A stretch of DNA of 31,320 nucleotides from Pseudomonadota bacterium (GCA_023460715.1 JAEWPH010000223.1:1-31320), one strand, 5' to 3'. Shown: positions 1 to 8,160, counted from the first letter of the stretch. Translations and numbers: made by a program. Notes: a model not told the origin generated them from the sequence alone.

Positions 1-1797
1 CCCTGGCGCCGCACGGCGCCAGCCCCGGCGCCCGGATTCGCCCAGCTGTTCCGCGCCTACGGCGCCGATGGCCGCCCCGGTGCCTGGCAGCCGCTCGCCG
101 GGCCGCAGGCGGCGGCACCCACCGAAGCCTTGCAGGCCTGCGCGCAGGCCTGGCAGGGCGTGGTCGACTACTGGCGCAAGGCCGAGGGCCAGCGCCGCGC
201 CGGGCACCCGCTGCACCAGCGCCTGCTGGCCGAACTGACACCGGCGCGCGCCGAAGCGCTGACGCTGCGGCCCGTCTTCACCGCCCAGTACGACGACTGG
301 TGGGACAGCGAACGCAACGGCAGGTGGGAGGGTGATCTGTGGGTCGGTGCGCGCCAGCCCTGCGTGCGGTACGGCAGGCGCTGGGGGCGAGCGCTCAAGC
401 TCAGCTGGGAGAACGGCCCCCCGCGCCCGAGCGACGCGGATGACGACACGCTGGCCAGCTACCAGATCGACATCGAACGCGATGGCGCAGGCCGCCCGGC
501 CCTGCGCATCACCTATGCCCAGCGGCAGGGCGACGAGCGCGTGCCTATGCCGCCGCATGCCGTGGACCACACGGCGCGGCTGCTGCGGCTGTTTGCCGGG
601 ATCGCGCAGCGCCTGGAGCAGGCCAGCGCCCAGCCCGCAGCGCGCGACGCCGAGGCCCGCCGCATCGCCGCCGAGGTACAGCTGCTCCGCACACCGCCCT
701 TCGCCCCGCACCTGCCAGACGACGCGGTCCTCCCCACCGCGCTGCTGGCCGCGTCCGACGCCTGGCAGGCCGATGGCCGGGCCTACGTAGCGCAGGTGCG
801 TGCCCGCCTGGCTGCAGAGTCCGAGTCCGATGCCGCCGCGCCGGGCAGCAACGGTGGTGCGTTGCCGCCCTGGCCCGAGGACGCCCGCCGCCACCGCGCC
901 GACACCGTGCTGCAGCTGGCGCGCGTGGTCAGCCGCCATGCGGATGCAGACCTGTCCGCGCGCCTGCACCACCGGTTCGCGTTCGCCCCCGAGGCCTTTG
1001 CCGGCCACGCCGCCGCCGCGGGGCGGGCGGTGGGCCCGGTGTTTCTGCTGGACGACGGCACCGTCGTGGCGCGCGTGGCCTCCGCCCAGGGCATGGCCGC
1101 GCAGTGGCTGCAGGCCAGCGCGGACGGGCTGCAGGTGCAGCCGCTGGACGGTGTGCGCAGCGTGGGCCGGTCGGCATCGCACACCTGCTTCGCGGTAGAT
1201 GCCGGTGATGGCGTCCTGACCATGCGCGAGGGCTGGGACGGCCCCGTGCTGGCCCGCCTGCCGATGCCCGCGGAAGCCCTCTCGGACGATGGGCCGAACG
1301 CAGGGGAAGAGGACGGCGCAGCGACCGCCGCCGCCGGGCCTACGCAGATCCTGCCCAGCGACGACGGCCAATCCGCGCTGCTGTGCACCCGCAGCGGCCA
1401 CCTCTACCGCACGGATGCCACAGGCGTTCAGCGCGTGCCGCCCGCTGACGGGGCTGCGCCCGCCGGCCTTGCGTGGCCGGCAACGGGCGATGCGCCCACA
1501 GCCACCGCCCAGGGCCTGGTGGTGCGTGGCGACGGGAACGGGGGGCTGCGGGCCGATCTGCAGGACCGCCCCGCCTCCGGCCCCGCACTGTGGCGCCACC
1601 CTGTCGGCGGCGGCGCGCTGTGCGGCCTCGACATGGCGCGCGACGGGCGCACGCTGGTGGCGGGCAGCCGCGGAGGCTACCTGGTGCTGCTGCGCAAGGG
1701 GCCGGGGCTGGATCCGTTCGCCGCCGGCACCTCGCGCTTTGCCGAGGCCTGGCGGCTGATCTTCTGGCACGGCGAGGACGCACCGATCCGCTGGTGA
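1..1797 (+). CDS. Hypothetical protein, 5' end outside the window
   Basis: The frame is open from the first base to a TGA at 1795-1797, so 598 residues are visible and the true start lies upstream. I do not recognise a family. The N-terminal half is mixed helical and Trp/Arg-rich (a WWD motif around codons 98-100, then a Trp/Arg/Tyr-rich stretch). The C-terminal half, from about residue 340, has repeated short beta-type segments of the sort GxVFLLDDGTVVA, SGHLYRTDATG and DGRTLVAGSRGGYLVLL, which resemble blades of a degenerate WD40/PQQ-like propeller. The end is Trp-rich and closes in PIRW. Codon use and base composition match the neighbours. It is convergent with ylqF. That it is a real gene is fairly sure from its length and third-position GC bias; the propeller idea is only an inference. 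Confidence 0.75.
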   Translation, partial: PWRRTAPAPAPGFAQLFRAYGADGRPGAWQPLAGPQAAAPTEALQACAQAWQGVVDYWRKAEGQRRAGHPLHQRLLAELTPARAEALTLRPVFTAQYDDWWDSERNGRWEGDLWVGARQPCVRYGRRWGRALKLSWENGPPRPSDADDDTLASYQIDIERDGAGRPALRITYAQRQGDERVPMPPHAVDHTARLLRLFAGIAQRLEQASAQPAARDAEARRIAAEVQLLRTPPFAPHLPDDAVLPTALLAASDAWQADGRAYVAQVRARLAAESESDAAAPGSNGGALPPWPEDARRHRADTVLQLARVVSRHADADLSARLHHRFAFAPEAFAGHAAAAGRAVGPVFLLDDGTVVARVASAQGMAAQWLQASADGLQVQPLDGVRSVGRSASHTCFAVDAGDGVLTMREGWDGPVLARLPMPAEALSDDGPNAGEEDGAATAAAGPTQILPSDDGQSALLCTRSGHLYRTDATGVQRVPPADGAAPAGLAWPATGDAPTATAQGLVVRGDGNGGLRADLQDRPASGPALWRHPVGGGALCGLDMARDGRTLVAGSRGGYLVLLRKGPGLDPFAAGTSRFAEAWRLIFWHGEDAPIRW

Positions 1798-1858
1798 ACG
1801 CGCGGCGCTGGGTGATGGAAGGGAAGGGCTCAACGCCCGGCCAACGCCCGCCGTGCGC

Positions 1859-1879
1859 AGAGCCCAGAGCCCAGAGCCC
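1859..1879. repeat. Three tandem copies of a 7-bp unit
   Basis: AGAGCCC occurs three times head to tail in the gap between the first gene and ylqF. No function is apparent; a slippage-prone microrepeat in a non-coding spacer is the simplest reading. Confidence 0.55.
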
Positions 1880-1914
1880 GGCGCACAGGCCGCGGGGCCA
1901 CCACACCAGACCAA

Positions 1915-1969
1915 CTATCAATTCAATAGCTGACTGCGAAGTCAGGACGGGCGCTGGAGCCGTTTTTCA
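1915..1969 (+). repeat. Intergenic palindromic repeat, copy A
   Basis: Starts CTATCAATTCAATAGCT and ends CGGGCGCTGGAGCC followed by a T-run, ending directly at the ylqF stop codon. The 14-base CGGGCGCTGGAGCC block is identical to one in the reverse complement of copy D (21539-21594), and the CTATCAA...AATAGCT block is shared too. It sits between two convergent genes. Elements of this look are, from memory, scattered between genes in Comamonadaceae genomes. It may act as a transcript end or RNA-stability hairpin; that is inference. Confidence 0.7.
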
Positions 1970-2956
1970 TCAAGACTCTTCGCCGGCCTCCGAATCCGCG
2001 CCGCCCGCCGGTGCACCGGTCCGCTTGCGCCCGCCCTTGCGCGCCTCGCGGGCGGCCTTCTTGGCCGAGCGTTCGGCCTCCAGTGCCTCGGACTCGGTGC
2101 GCCACGCCTCGAACTCGGCCGGCGTCTCCAGCGTGATGCGGCCCAGGACGGCGCTGCGCAGGTCGGTCATCACCAGCTCGGCGGCCTTCTGCAGGTTGAC
2201 ACGCCCGCCGGACATCACCGCTCCGCGCTTGCGGGCGATGGCCTCCAGCAGCTCTTCCTCCCGCAAGGCGTCGATGGCCGCTGGGTTCAGCCCCAGCTTG
2301 TAGCGGGCCTCCAGCAGCGGCGCGTAGGGCTGCTTGAGGTAGGCCAGCAACTCCAGCGCCACCTCTTCCTCGTCGTAGGCGTTCTTGCCCACGGCCCCGC
2401 TGGCGGCCAGCTTGTAGCCGCTTTGCGGGATGGTGATGCGCGGCCACAGCATGCCGGGCGTGTCCCACAGATAGAAGTCGTCGGCCAGGGTGATGCGCTG
2501 CTCCAGCTTGGTGATGCCGGCCTCGTCGCCCGTCTTGGCCTGGCTCTTCTTGCTGAGCGTGTTGATGAGCGTGGACTTGCCCACGTTGGGAATGCCGCAG
2601 ATCAGCACCCGCATGGGCTTGGCCATGCCGCCGCGCTGCGGCGCGAGCGCATGGCAGGCGTCGATGAGACGGCGCGCCGGCGCGGGCTCGGAGGCATCCA
2701 GGCCGATGGCACGGATGCCCTCCTGCGCGTTGTACCAGTCCAGCCACAGCGGCGTGCGCGCGGGGTCGGCCACATCCTGCTTGTTGAGCACCTTCACCGA
2801 CGGTTTGTGCCCCGTCAGCTCGGCCAGCAGCGGATTGCGGCTGGAGCCCGGCAGGCGGGCGTCCAGCAGCTCGATCACCACGTCGATGTCCTTGATGCGC
2901 TCGCCGATCGCCTTGCGCGTGCTGTGCATGTGACCGGGAAACCACTGGATGGCCAT
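1970..2956 (-). CDS. ylqF: Ribosome biogenesis GTPase YlqF/RbgA
   Basis: A 328-residue circularly permuted GTPase that acts in late assembly of the 50S ribosomal subunit. The G motifs appear in permuted order: G4 NKQD at 58-61, then the P-loop GIPNVGKS at 121-128, and G3 DTPG at 165-168. The N-terminus MAIQWFPGHM is the typical family start, so the ATG at 2954-2956 is secure. A basic tail (residues about 290-320, rich in Lys/Arg) would suit RNA binding. The gene is divergent from a small membrane protein gene and convergent with the upstream unknown gene, so it is probably transcribed alone. Family assignment is from recognised motifs; the role follows from work on Bacillus RbgA. Confidence 0.95.
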   Translation of the reverse strand: MAIQWFPGHMHSTRKAIGERIKDIDVVIELLDARLPGSSRNPLLAELTGHKPSVKVLNKQDVADPARTPLWLDWYNAQEGIRAIGLDASEPAPARRLIDACHALAPQRGGMAKPMRVLICGIPNVGKSTLINTLSKKSQAKTGDEAGITKLEQRITLADDFYLWDTPGMLWPRITIPQSGYKLAASGAVGKNAYDEEEVALELLAYLKQPYAPLLEARYKLGLNPAAIDALREEELLEAIARKRGAVMSGGRVNLQKAAELVMTDLRSAVLGRITLETPAEFEAWRTESEALEAERSAKKAAREARKGGRKRTGAPAGGADSEAGEES

Positions 2957-3042
2957 GGAGAAGATCTTTCGCTCGGGGGGTGGGGAATCAGGGCGCCAAG
3001 GATAATCCCCCCGCGCCCCACTCCATTCGACCTGCCTACGCC

Positions 3043-3285
3043 ATGCCCTCTCCGTCCCCCGCCCGCCGCCACAAGGAACATTCCGAACTGCTTTTCAAGG
3101 GCGTCACCTGCACGATCATCGGCATCGTGATCCTGCTCGCGCCGTACTACGCCAAGTCGCTGTCGGTGCGCGATCTGATGGGGCAGGTCTACCTGGTAGG
3201 CTGGTTCGCGCTGGTGCTGGGCGTGGCCTTCATCGGGCGCTGGGGCTGGCTGCGTGCGCGCGCCAGCGGCCAGCCGCGCCCGTAA
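3043..3285 (+). CDS. Small two-helix membrane protein
   Basis: An 80-residue protein if the ATG at 3043 is used. An in-frame GTG at 2980 would add 21 residues of low-complexity sequence that overlaps the likely promoter region of divergent ylqF, so I prefer 3043. A basic, His-containing N-terminus (SPARRHKEHSELLFKG) is followed by two hydrophobic segments, about residues 22-41 (with CTIIGIVILLAPYY) and 50-68 (with VYLVGWFALVLGVAFIG), and a short basic tail. No family recognised for certain. It is followed 10 bases later by the next gene, so the two are probably co-transcribed. Confidence 0.72.
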   Translation: MPSPSPARRHKEHSELLFKGVTCTIIGIVILLAPYYAKSLSVRDLMGQVYLVGWFALVLGVAFIGRWGWLRARASGQPRP

Positions 3286-3295
3286 TTCCCTTGCC

Positions 3296-3508
3296 ATGAC
3301 CCCGCCCCTGGCCAGCGCGGACGACGCCGCCCGCGCGTTCGCCGCCCTGCAGTCCGCCGCCAGCGCCCGCGGCGTGGCACTGCGCCCGCCGCCGCCGTTT
3401 CCCACCAGCTGCTGCGGCCGCGGCTGCAATGGTTGCGTCTGGGAAGGTTTCTATGCCGCCGCGCACTGGTGGTGCGAGGACGCGCAGGAAGCGCTCGCCG
3501 CCGCCTGA
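3296..3508 (+). CDS. Oxidoreductase-like domain protein (Cys-rich, small)
   Basis: A 70-residue protein from the ATG at 3296. Its C-terminal half carries CCGRGCNGCVWEGFY, the hallmark of the oxidoreductase-like N-terminal domain family (PF09791), in which clustered cysteines are thought to bind a metal or an Fe-S cluster; no reaction is established. The rest is Ala/Pro-rich. An upstream in-frame GTG at 3254 overlaps the preceding gene and is less likely as the start. It lies 10 bases after the small membrane protein gene and is convergent with a LysR gene. Family recognition is confident; biochemical role unknown. Confidence 0.82.
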   Translation: MTPPLASADDAARAFAALQSAASARGVALRPPPPFPTSCCGRGCNGCVWEGFYAAAHWWCEDAQEALAAA

Positions 3509-3514
3509 CTGCGC

Positions 3515-3544
3515 AGGGCCCTGATTGCGGTGCAGCGGGGCCCT
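3515..3544. terminator. Hairpin between convergent genes
   Basis: AGGGCCC (3515-3521) pairs with GGGCCCT (3538-3544) across a 16-base loop, between the convergent ends of the oxidoreductase-like gene and the LysR gene. A pyrimidine-rich but not U-only tail follows on the plus strand, so it would be a weak terminator at best. Confidence 0.35.
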
Positions 3545-3556
3545 CTCCCTCCTCTC

Positions 3557-4468
3557 CTACCCCTGCCCCGCCGGCGGAACCGGAATCGCCTGCCGCATCC
3601 AGTCGCGGAACGCCCGCACCACCGGTGCCTCGGCCCGGGCCAAAGGCACGGCCAGGTAGTAGGCATCGCTGCCGGTGAGCACGCCGCCCGGCAACTCCAC
3701 TAGCGTGCGCGACGCCAGTTCCTCCTGCACCAGGAAGCGCGGCAGCAGCGCAGCGCCCAGGCCGGAAGCCGCCGCCTGCGCAATCATCGCGAACTGCTCG
3801 AAGCGCGGGCCGCGCAGGGCCTGCGGCGCCGCCACGCCGGCCTGTTCGAACCAGTCGGCCCACAGCGTGGGGCGCGTCGTCTGGTGCAGCAGCGTCAGGC
3901 CCGCCACGCCGGCAGGCGCGGCGACGGCATGGCGGGCCAGCAGCGCCGGGCTGCAGACGGGCACCACCTCTTCGGGCATGAGGAAGTCGCACACCGCTCC
4001 GGCCCAGTGCGGCGCGCCATAGTGGATGGCGGCGTCGAAGGGCTCCTGCCCGAAGTCGAACGGCTCGGTCCGGGCCGAGAGGTTGACCGTCACCTCCGGG
4101 TGGCGCGCCGCGAAATCGGGCAGGCGCGGCACCAGCCAGCGCGCGCCCAGGGTGGGCAGCACGGCCAGGTGGAGCAAGCCGCCGCCATCGGCCAGGGCCA
4201 TGGCTTTCTGCGTGGCGGCCGACAGCTGCTGCAGCACGGCGCGCACGTCGGCGGCGTACAGGCGCCCGGCATCGGTGAGCAGTACGCGCTGGCGCACCCG
4301 CGCGAACAGCGCCTGGCCGAGCTGGGCTTCCAGCTGGCGGATCTGGCGCGAGACGGCGCTTTGGGTGAGATGCAGTTCCTCCGCGGCGCGCGAGATGCTG
4401 GCGTGGCGGGCGGCGGCCTCGAAGGCCATCAGGTCGGCCACCGGGGGCAGAAAGCGTTTACGGAACAT
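3557..4468 (-). CDS. LysR-family regulator, GcvA-like
   Basis: A 303-residue LysR-type regulator. Residues about 8-67 form the winged helix-turn-helix (AFEAAARHASISRAAEEL, then TQSAVSRQIRQLEAQLG), followed by the linker helix and the periplasmic-binding-protein-like effector domain. The start PPVADLMAFEAAARH and the YAADVRAVLQQLS linker resemble GcvA-like members. It is divergent from the ALDH7 gene with 245 bases between starts, so it is a good candidate for that gene's regulator, with an inverted repeat in the gap (4494-4551). The effector is unknown; lysine or a breakdown intermediate is a reasonable guess. Confidence 0.93.
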   Translation of the reverse strand: MFRKRFLPPVADLMAFEAAARHASISRAAEELHLTQSAVSRQIRQLEAQLGQALFARVRQRVLLTDAGRLYAADVRAVLQQLSAATQKAMALADGGGLLHLAVLPTLGARWLVPRLPDFAARHPEVTVNLSARTEPFDFGQEPFDAAIHYGAPHWAGAVCDFLMPEEVVPVCSPALLARHAVAAPAGVAGLTLLHQTTRPTLWADWFEQAGVAAPQALRGPRFEQFAMIAQAAASGLGAALLPRFLVQEELASRTLVELPGGVLTGSDAYYLAVPLARAEAPVVRAFRDWMRQAIPVPPAGQG

Positions 4469-4493
4469 GGGGCAAGCGTTTCATGCGGCTGGA

Positions 4494-4551
4494 GAATGAA
4501 GTAGCGGAGGCTTTTCCCTTTTCAAGCGGGCCGCATCATGCCACTTCATTC
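4494..4551. promoter_or_regulatory. Inverted repeat in lysR-ALDH intergenic region
   Basis: GAATGAAGT (4494-4502) and ACTTCATTC (4543-4551) are perfect 9-base inverted copies 40 bases apart in the 245-base gap between the divergent LysR and dehydrogenase genes. Two separated half-sites would suit tetrameric LysR binding with DNA bending, but neither arm is a textbook T-N11-A box. The rest of the gap holds an AT-richer stretch (4552-4620), probably containing the promoters; no clear -35/-10 pair was found. Confidence 0.42.
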
Positions 4552-4713
4552 CACCAGAGCAACAACTCGTTCCCTTTTTTTGCTATGCAGCCGCACACCG
4601 CTGGGCGATAGTGCAGTTATGTCTAGGCGCGCCACCGCCGTGCGCCCTTGCGCTTCTTCCCGCCGGCGGCGCCTGCTCCAGCGCTGCTGGTCGAACCGTT
4701 GCCCTCCCTGTCC

Positions 4714-6267
4714 ATGACCTCATCCTCCGCATCCACAGCCCTCCCCTCCGCCACCGCAGACGTCCACGCGCTGCTCGACCGTCTGGGCGTGCCACGCAGC
4801 GCGTGGGAAGGCGGCGACCTGGCCGTGCGCACGCCACTGACCGGCGAAACCGTGGCCCAGGTGCATCAGCACACCGTGCCGGGCACCTCGGACGCCATCG
4901 GCCAGGCGCACGCCGCCTTCCTGCAATGGCGCGATGTGCCGGCACCGCGCCGGGGCGAGCTGGTGCGGCTGCTGGGCGAGGAACTGCGTGCCGCCAAGGA
5001 CGACCTGGGCCGCCTCGTCACGCTGGAGGCCGGCAAGATCCCGTCCGAAGGGCTGGGCGAGGTGCAGGAGATGATCGACATCTGCGACTTCGCCGTGGGC
5101 CTGTCGCGCCAGCTCTACGGCCTGACCATCGCCACCGAGCGCCCCGGCCACCGCATGATGGAAACCTGGCATCCGCTGGGCGTGTGCGGCGTGATCTCTG
5201 CGTTCAACTTCCCCGTCGCCGTGTGGTCGTGGAACGCCGCGCTGGCCCTGGTGTGCGGCAACGCCGTGGTGTGGAAACCTTCCGAGAAGACACCGCTGAC
5301 CGCTCTGGCCACCCACGCCATCGCGCAGCGCGCCCTCACCCGCTTCAATGCCGACGGCGGTGGCGCCCCCGATGGCCTGCTGCAGCTGCTGATCGGCCAG
5401 CGCGCGGTGGGCGAGGCACTGGTGCAGGACCACCGCGTGCCCGTGGTGTCCGCCACCGGCTCCACCACCATGGGCCGCGCCGTGGCGCCGCAGCTGGCCG
5501 CGCGCTTCGCCCGCGCCATCCTCGAGCTGGGCGGCAACAACGCCGCCATCGTGGCCCCGTCCGCCGACCTGGACCTGGCCCTGCGCGGCATCGCCTTCGC
5601 GGCCATGGGCACGGCCGGGCAGCGCTGCACCACACTGCGCCGGCTGTTCGTGCACGCCAGCATCTACGACGCGCTGGTGCCGCGCCTGGCCAAGGTCTAT
5701 GCGGGCGTGCAGGTGGGCGATCCGCGCGCGGCCGGCACCCTGGTGGGCCCGCTGATCGACGGCGCGGCCTTCGAGGCCATGCAGCAGGCCCTGCACGAGG
5801 CGCGCCGCGCCGGCGCCACCGTGCATGGCGGCGAACGCATCGCAGGCATCGGCGGTGACCGTGCCTTCTACGTGCGCCCCGCCCTGGTGGAACTGCCCGC
5901 CCACACCGGCCCGGCACTGCGCGAGACCTTCGCGCCCATCCTGTACGTGGTGCGCTACGAAGCGCTGGATGACGCCATCGCCTGGAACAACGCCGTGGGC
6001 GCGGGCCTGTCGTCGTCGATCTTCACGCTCGACCTGCGCGAAGCCGAGCGCTTCCTGTCGGCGGGCGGTTCGGACTGCGGCATCGCCAACGTCAACATCG
6101 GCCCCAGCGGCGCGGAGATCGGCGGTGCCTTCGGTGGCGAGAAGGAAACCGGCGGCGGCCGCGAGGCCGGCTCCGACAGCTGGAAGGCCTACATGCGCCG
6201 CGCCACCAACACCATCAACTATTCCCGAGCGCTGCCGCTGGCGCAGGGCGTGCAGTTCGACGTGTGA
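4714..6267 (+). CDS. amaB: Alpha-aminoadipic semialdehyde / piperidine-6-carboxylate dehydrogenase (ALDH7)
   Basis: A 517-residue NAD-dependent aldehyde dehydrogenase that oxidises 2-aminoadipate 6-semialdehyde (in equilibrium with L-piperidine-6-carboxylate) to 2-aminoadipate in lysine breakdown. ALDH7/antiquitin features are clear: ISAFNFPVAVWSWN at 161-174, catalytic Cys305 in GQRCTTLRR, general-base Glu271 in LELGGNN, and the C-terminal FGGEKETGGGREAGSD block followed by YMRRATNTINYS. The start at 4714 was chosen because the family starts near here; an in-frame ATG at 4648 adds 22 Pro/Ala-rich residues. It lies opposite a LysR gene and 127 bases upstream of a ThDP enzyme gene on the same strand. 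The symbol follows Pseudomonas putida usage; other names exist. Confidence 0.9.
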   Translation: MTSSSASTALPSATADVHALLDRLGVPRSAWEGGDLAVRTPLTGETVAQVHQHTVPGTSDAIGQAHAAFLQWRDVPAPRRGELVRLLGEELRAAKDDLGRLVTLEAGKIPSEGLGEVQEMIDICDFAVGLSRQLYGLTIATERPGHRMMETWHPLGVCGVISAFNFPVAVWSWNAALALVCGNAVVWKPSEKTPLTALATHAIAQRALTRFNADGGGAPDGLLQLLIGQRAVGEALVQDHRVPVVSATGSTTMGRAVAPQLAARFARAILELGGNNAAIVAPSADLDLALRGIAFAAMGTAGQRCTTLRRLFVHASIYDALVPRLAKVYAGVQVGDPRAAGTLVGPLIDGAAFEAMQQALHEARRAGATVHGGERIAGIGGDRAFYVRPALVELPAHTGPALRETFAPILYVVRYEALDDAIAWNNAVGAGLSSSIFTLDLREAERFLSAGGSDCGIANVNIGPSGAEIGGAFGGEKETGGGREAGSDSWKAYMRRATNTINYSRALPLAQGVQFDV

Positions 6268-6312
6268 GCCGCGCCACCCCAGGCCACCCGAGGGGCCACC
6301 CCCGCAAGCCCT

Positions 6313-6344
6313 GCGGCCGGGGGCCGCGCCGCCTTCACGGCGGC
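6313..6344. other. Two tandem hairpins between amaB and the ThDP gene
   Basis: GCGGCC-GGG-GGCCGC (6313-6327) and GCCGCC-TTCAC-GGCGGC (6328-6344) are back-to-back perfect short stems in the 127-base gap. There is no U-run directly after them. They could dampen read-through or protect the 3' end of the amaB transcript; they may also belong to a GC-rich intergenic repeat family. Confidence 0.4.
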
Positions 6345-6394
6345 CAAGCCCCGCATTCGCTCTTGTTCTTCCTGACATCCTTTCCGGCGACCCC

Positions 6395-8080
6395 ATGAAC
6401 CCAGCCCTTACCTCCCGCACCGGCGGCCAGATCCTCGTCGACCAGCTCATCCTGCACGGCGTGCAGCAGCTCTTCTGCGTACCCGGCGAAAGCTATCTGG
6501 CCGTGCTGGACGCGCTGCATGACGCGCAGTTCGGCGTCACCGTCTGCCGCCAGGAAGGCGGCGCGGCCATGATGGCCGAGGCGCAGGGCAAGCTCACCGG
6601 GCGCCCCGGCATCTGCTTCGTGACGCGCGGGCCGGGCGTCACGAATGCGTCCGCCGGCATCCACATCGCGCACCAGGACTCCACGCCGCTGATCGTCTTC
6701 GTGGGCCAGGTGGCGCGCGGCGCCCTGGGCCGCGAGGCCTTCCAGGAGCTGGACTACCCCGCCGTCTTCGGCACCATGGCCAAGTGGGTGGTGCAGATCG
6801 ACGACGCCCGCCGCGTGCCCGAGCTGGTCTCGCGCGCCTTCCACGTCGCCACGTCCGGCCGCCCCGGCCCTGTGGTGATCGCGCTGCCGGAGGACATGCT
6901 GACCGACGCCGTGCAGGTGGCCGATGCCCTGCCCTACACCGTGCCCGAGACGCACCCCGGCGCGGCCGCGCTGCAGGAACTGGCCGAGCGCCTTTCGCAG
7001 GCCGAGCGCCCGGTCGCCATCCTGGGCGGCAGCCGCTGGTCCGAGCGCGCCGTGCAGGACTTCGTCGCCTTCGCCCAGGCCTGGAGCCTGCCCGTGTATT
7101 GCTCGTTCCGCCGGCAGATGCTGTTCCCCCACACCCACCCCAGTTACGGCGGCGACCTGGGCCTGGGCGTGAACCCCAAGCTGCTGGCGCGCATCCGCGC
7201 GAGCGACCTGGTGCTGGTCGTAGGCGGGCGGCTGTCGGAGATTCCGTCGCAGGGCTTCGAGCTGTTCGACATTCCCGTGCCGCAGCAGCCGCTGGTGCAT
7301 CTGCATGCCGATGCCGACGAGTTGGGCCGCCTGTACCGCCCCACCCAGGCGATCCACGCCACGCCGCAGGCCTTCACCGCCGCGCTGGCCGGCGTGCGGC
7401 CCACGGTGCCGGTGCGCTGGGCCGAGCACACGGCCGCGGCGCACGCCGAATACCTCGCCTGGAGCGACCCGGCCCCCATCCGCATTCCCGGCACGCTGCA
7501 GATGGGCGCGGTGATGCAGCACCTGAAGGAGGTGCTGCCCGCCGACACCATCTTCTGCAACGGCGCCGGCAACTTCGCCACCTGGATCCACCGCTTCTGG
7601 CCCTTCACCACCTACGCCAGCCAGTTGGCGCCCACCAGCGGCTCCATGGGCTACGGCCTGCCGGCGGGCGTGGGCGGCAAGCGCCTGTGGCCCCAGCGCG
7701 AGGTCGTCGTGTTTGCGGGCGACGGCGACTTTCTGATGCACGGCCAGGAGTTCGCCACCGCCGTGCAGTACGGCCTGCCCATCCTCGTGGTGCTGCTGGA
7801 CAACGCCATGTACGGCACCATCCGCATGCACCAGGAGCGCGAGTACCCCGGCCGCGTCAGCGCCACGATGCTGAAGAACCCCGACTTCAAGGCCTACGCC
7901 GTGGCTTTCGGCGGGCACGGCGAGCGCGTGGAGCGCACGGAAGACTTCGCCCCCGCCCTGGCCCGTGCCCGTGCCAGCGGACTGCCTGCGGTGCTGCACT
8001 GCCTGCTGGACGCCCAGGCCATCACGCCCACGGGCACGCTGGACGGCATCCGCGATGCGGCGCTGGCCAAGCAGCGCTGA
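6395..8080 (+). CDS. Thiamine diphosphate-dependent enzyme, acetolactate synthase-like
   Basis: A 561-residue protein of the acetolactate synthase / benzoylformate decarboxylase superfamily. The N-terminal pyrimidine-binding domain has the proton-relay Glu54 in CRQEGGAAMMAEA, the central domain has the family's Rossmann-like fold, and the C-terminal domain has the ThDP/Mg motif GDGD at 442-445 with Asn470 in LLDNAMYGT, 26 residues later. The start ATG at 6395 leads into MNPALTSRTGGQILVDQL, the normal family beginning. No regulatory subunit gene follows, which argues against a biosynthetic IlvB. The substrate is not readable from the motifs; co-location with amaB allows a role in 2-oxo acid handling in lysine catabolism, but that is inference. 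Confidence 0.9.
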   Translation: MNPALTSRTGGQILVDQLILHGVQQLFCVPGESYLAVLDALHDAQFGVTVCRQEGGAAMMAEAQGKLTGRPGICFVTRGPGVTNASAGIHIAHQDSTPLIVFVGQVARGALGREAFQELDYPAVFGTMAKWVVQIDDARRVPELVSRAFHVATSGRPGPVVIALPEDMLTDAVQVADALPYTVPETHPGAAALQELAERLSQAERPVAILGGSRWSERAVQDFVAFAQAWSLPVYCSFRRQMLFPHTHPSYGGDLGLGVNPKLLARIRASDLVLVVGGRLSEIPSQGFELFDIPVPQQPLVHLHADADELGRLYRPTQAIHATPQAFTAALAGVRPTVPVRWAEHTAAAHAEYLAWSDPAPIRIPGTLQMGAVMQHLKEVLPADTIFCNGAGNFATWIHRFWPFTTYASQLAPTSGSMGYGLPAGVGGKRLWPQREVVVFAGDGDFLMHGQEFATAVQYGLPILVVLLDNAMYGTIRMHQEREYPGRVSATMLKNPDFKAYAVAFGGHGERVERTEDFAPALARARASGLPAVLHCLLDAQAITPTGTLDGIRDAALAKQR

Positions 8081-8107
8081 CGGCCGCGCAGAGCCCATTC
8101 AAGGCCC

Positions 8108-8160
8108 AATCGGCCTCTTGCGCTTGCTGGATAAGCGCAAGCAGCTATCAATCATGTAGC
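8108..8160 (-). repeat. Intergenic palindromic repeat, copy B
   Basis: On the minus strand it reads GCTACATGATTGATAGCTG, then CTTGCGCTTATCCAGCAAGCGCAAG, split here as stem CTTGCGCTT, loop ATCCAGC and stem AAGCGCAAG, then AGGCCGATT. It matches copies A, C and D in the order of its blocks. It sits between the convergent ends of the ThDP gene and pmbA, next to the terminator at 8172-8197. Confidence 0.7.

Noticed and set aside
4720..6450. 576-codon open frame antisense to amaB
   Set aside because: It mirrors the ALDH7 gene, has Gly/His/Ala-rich composition typical of antisense frames, and no recognisable domain.
6395..8080. IlvB, the acetolactate synthase large subunit of branched-chain amino acid synthesis
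   Set aside because: No ilvN or ilvC follows and the gene sits by a lysine-catabolic dehydrogenase; the motifs fit the wider superfamily but do not support the biosynthetic enzyme in particular.
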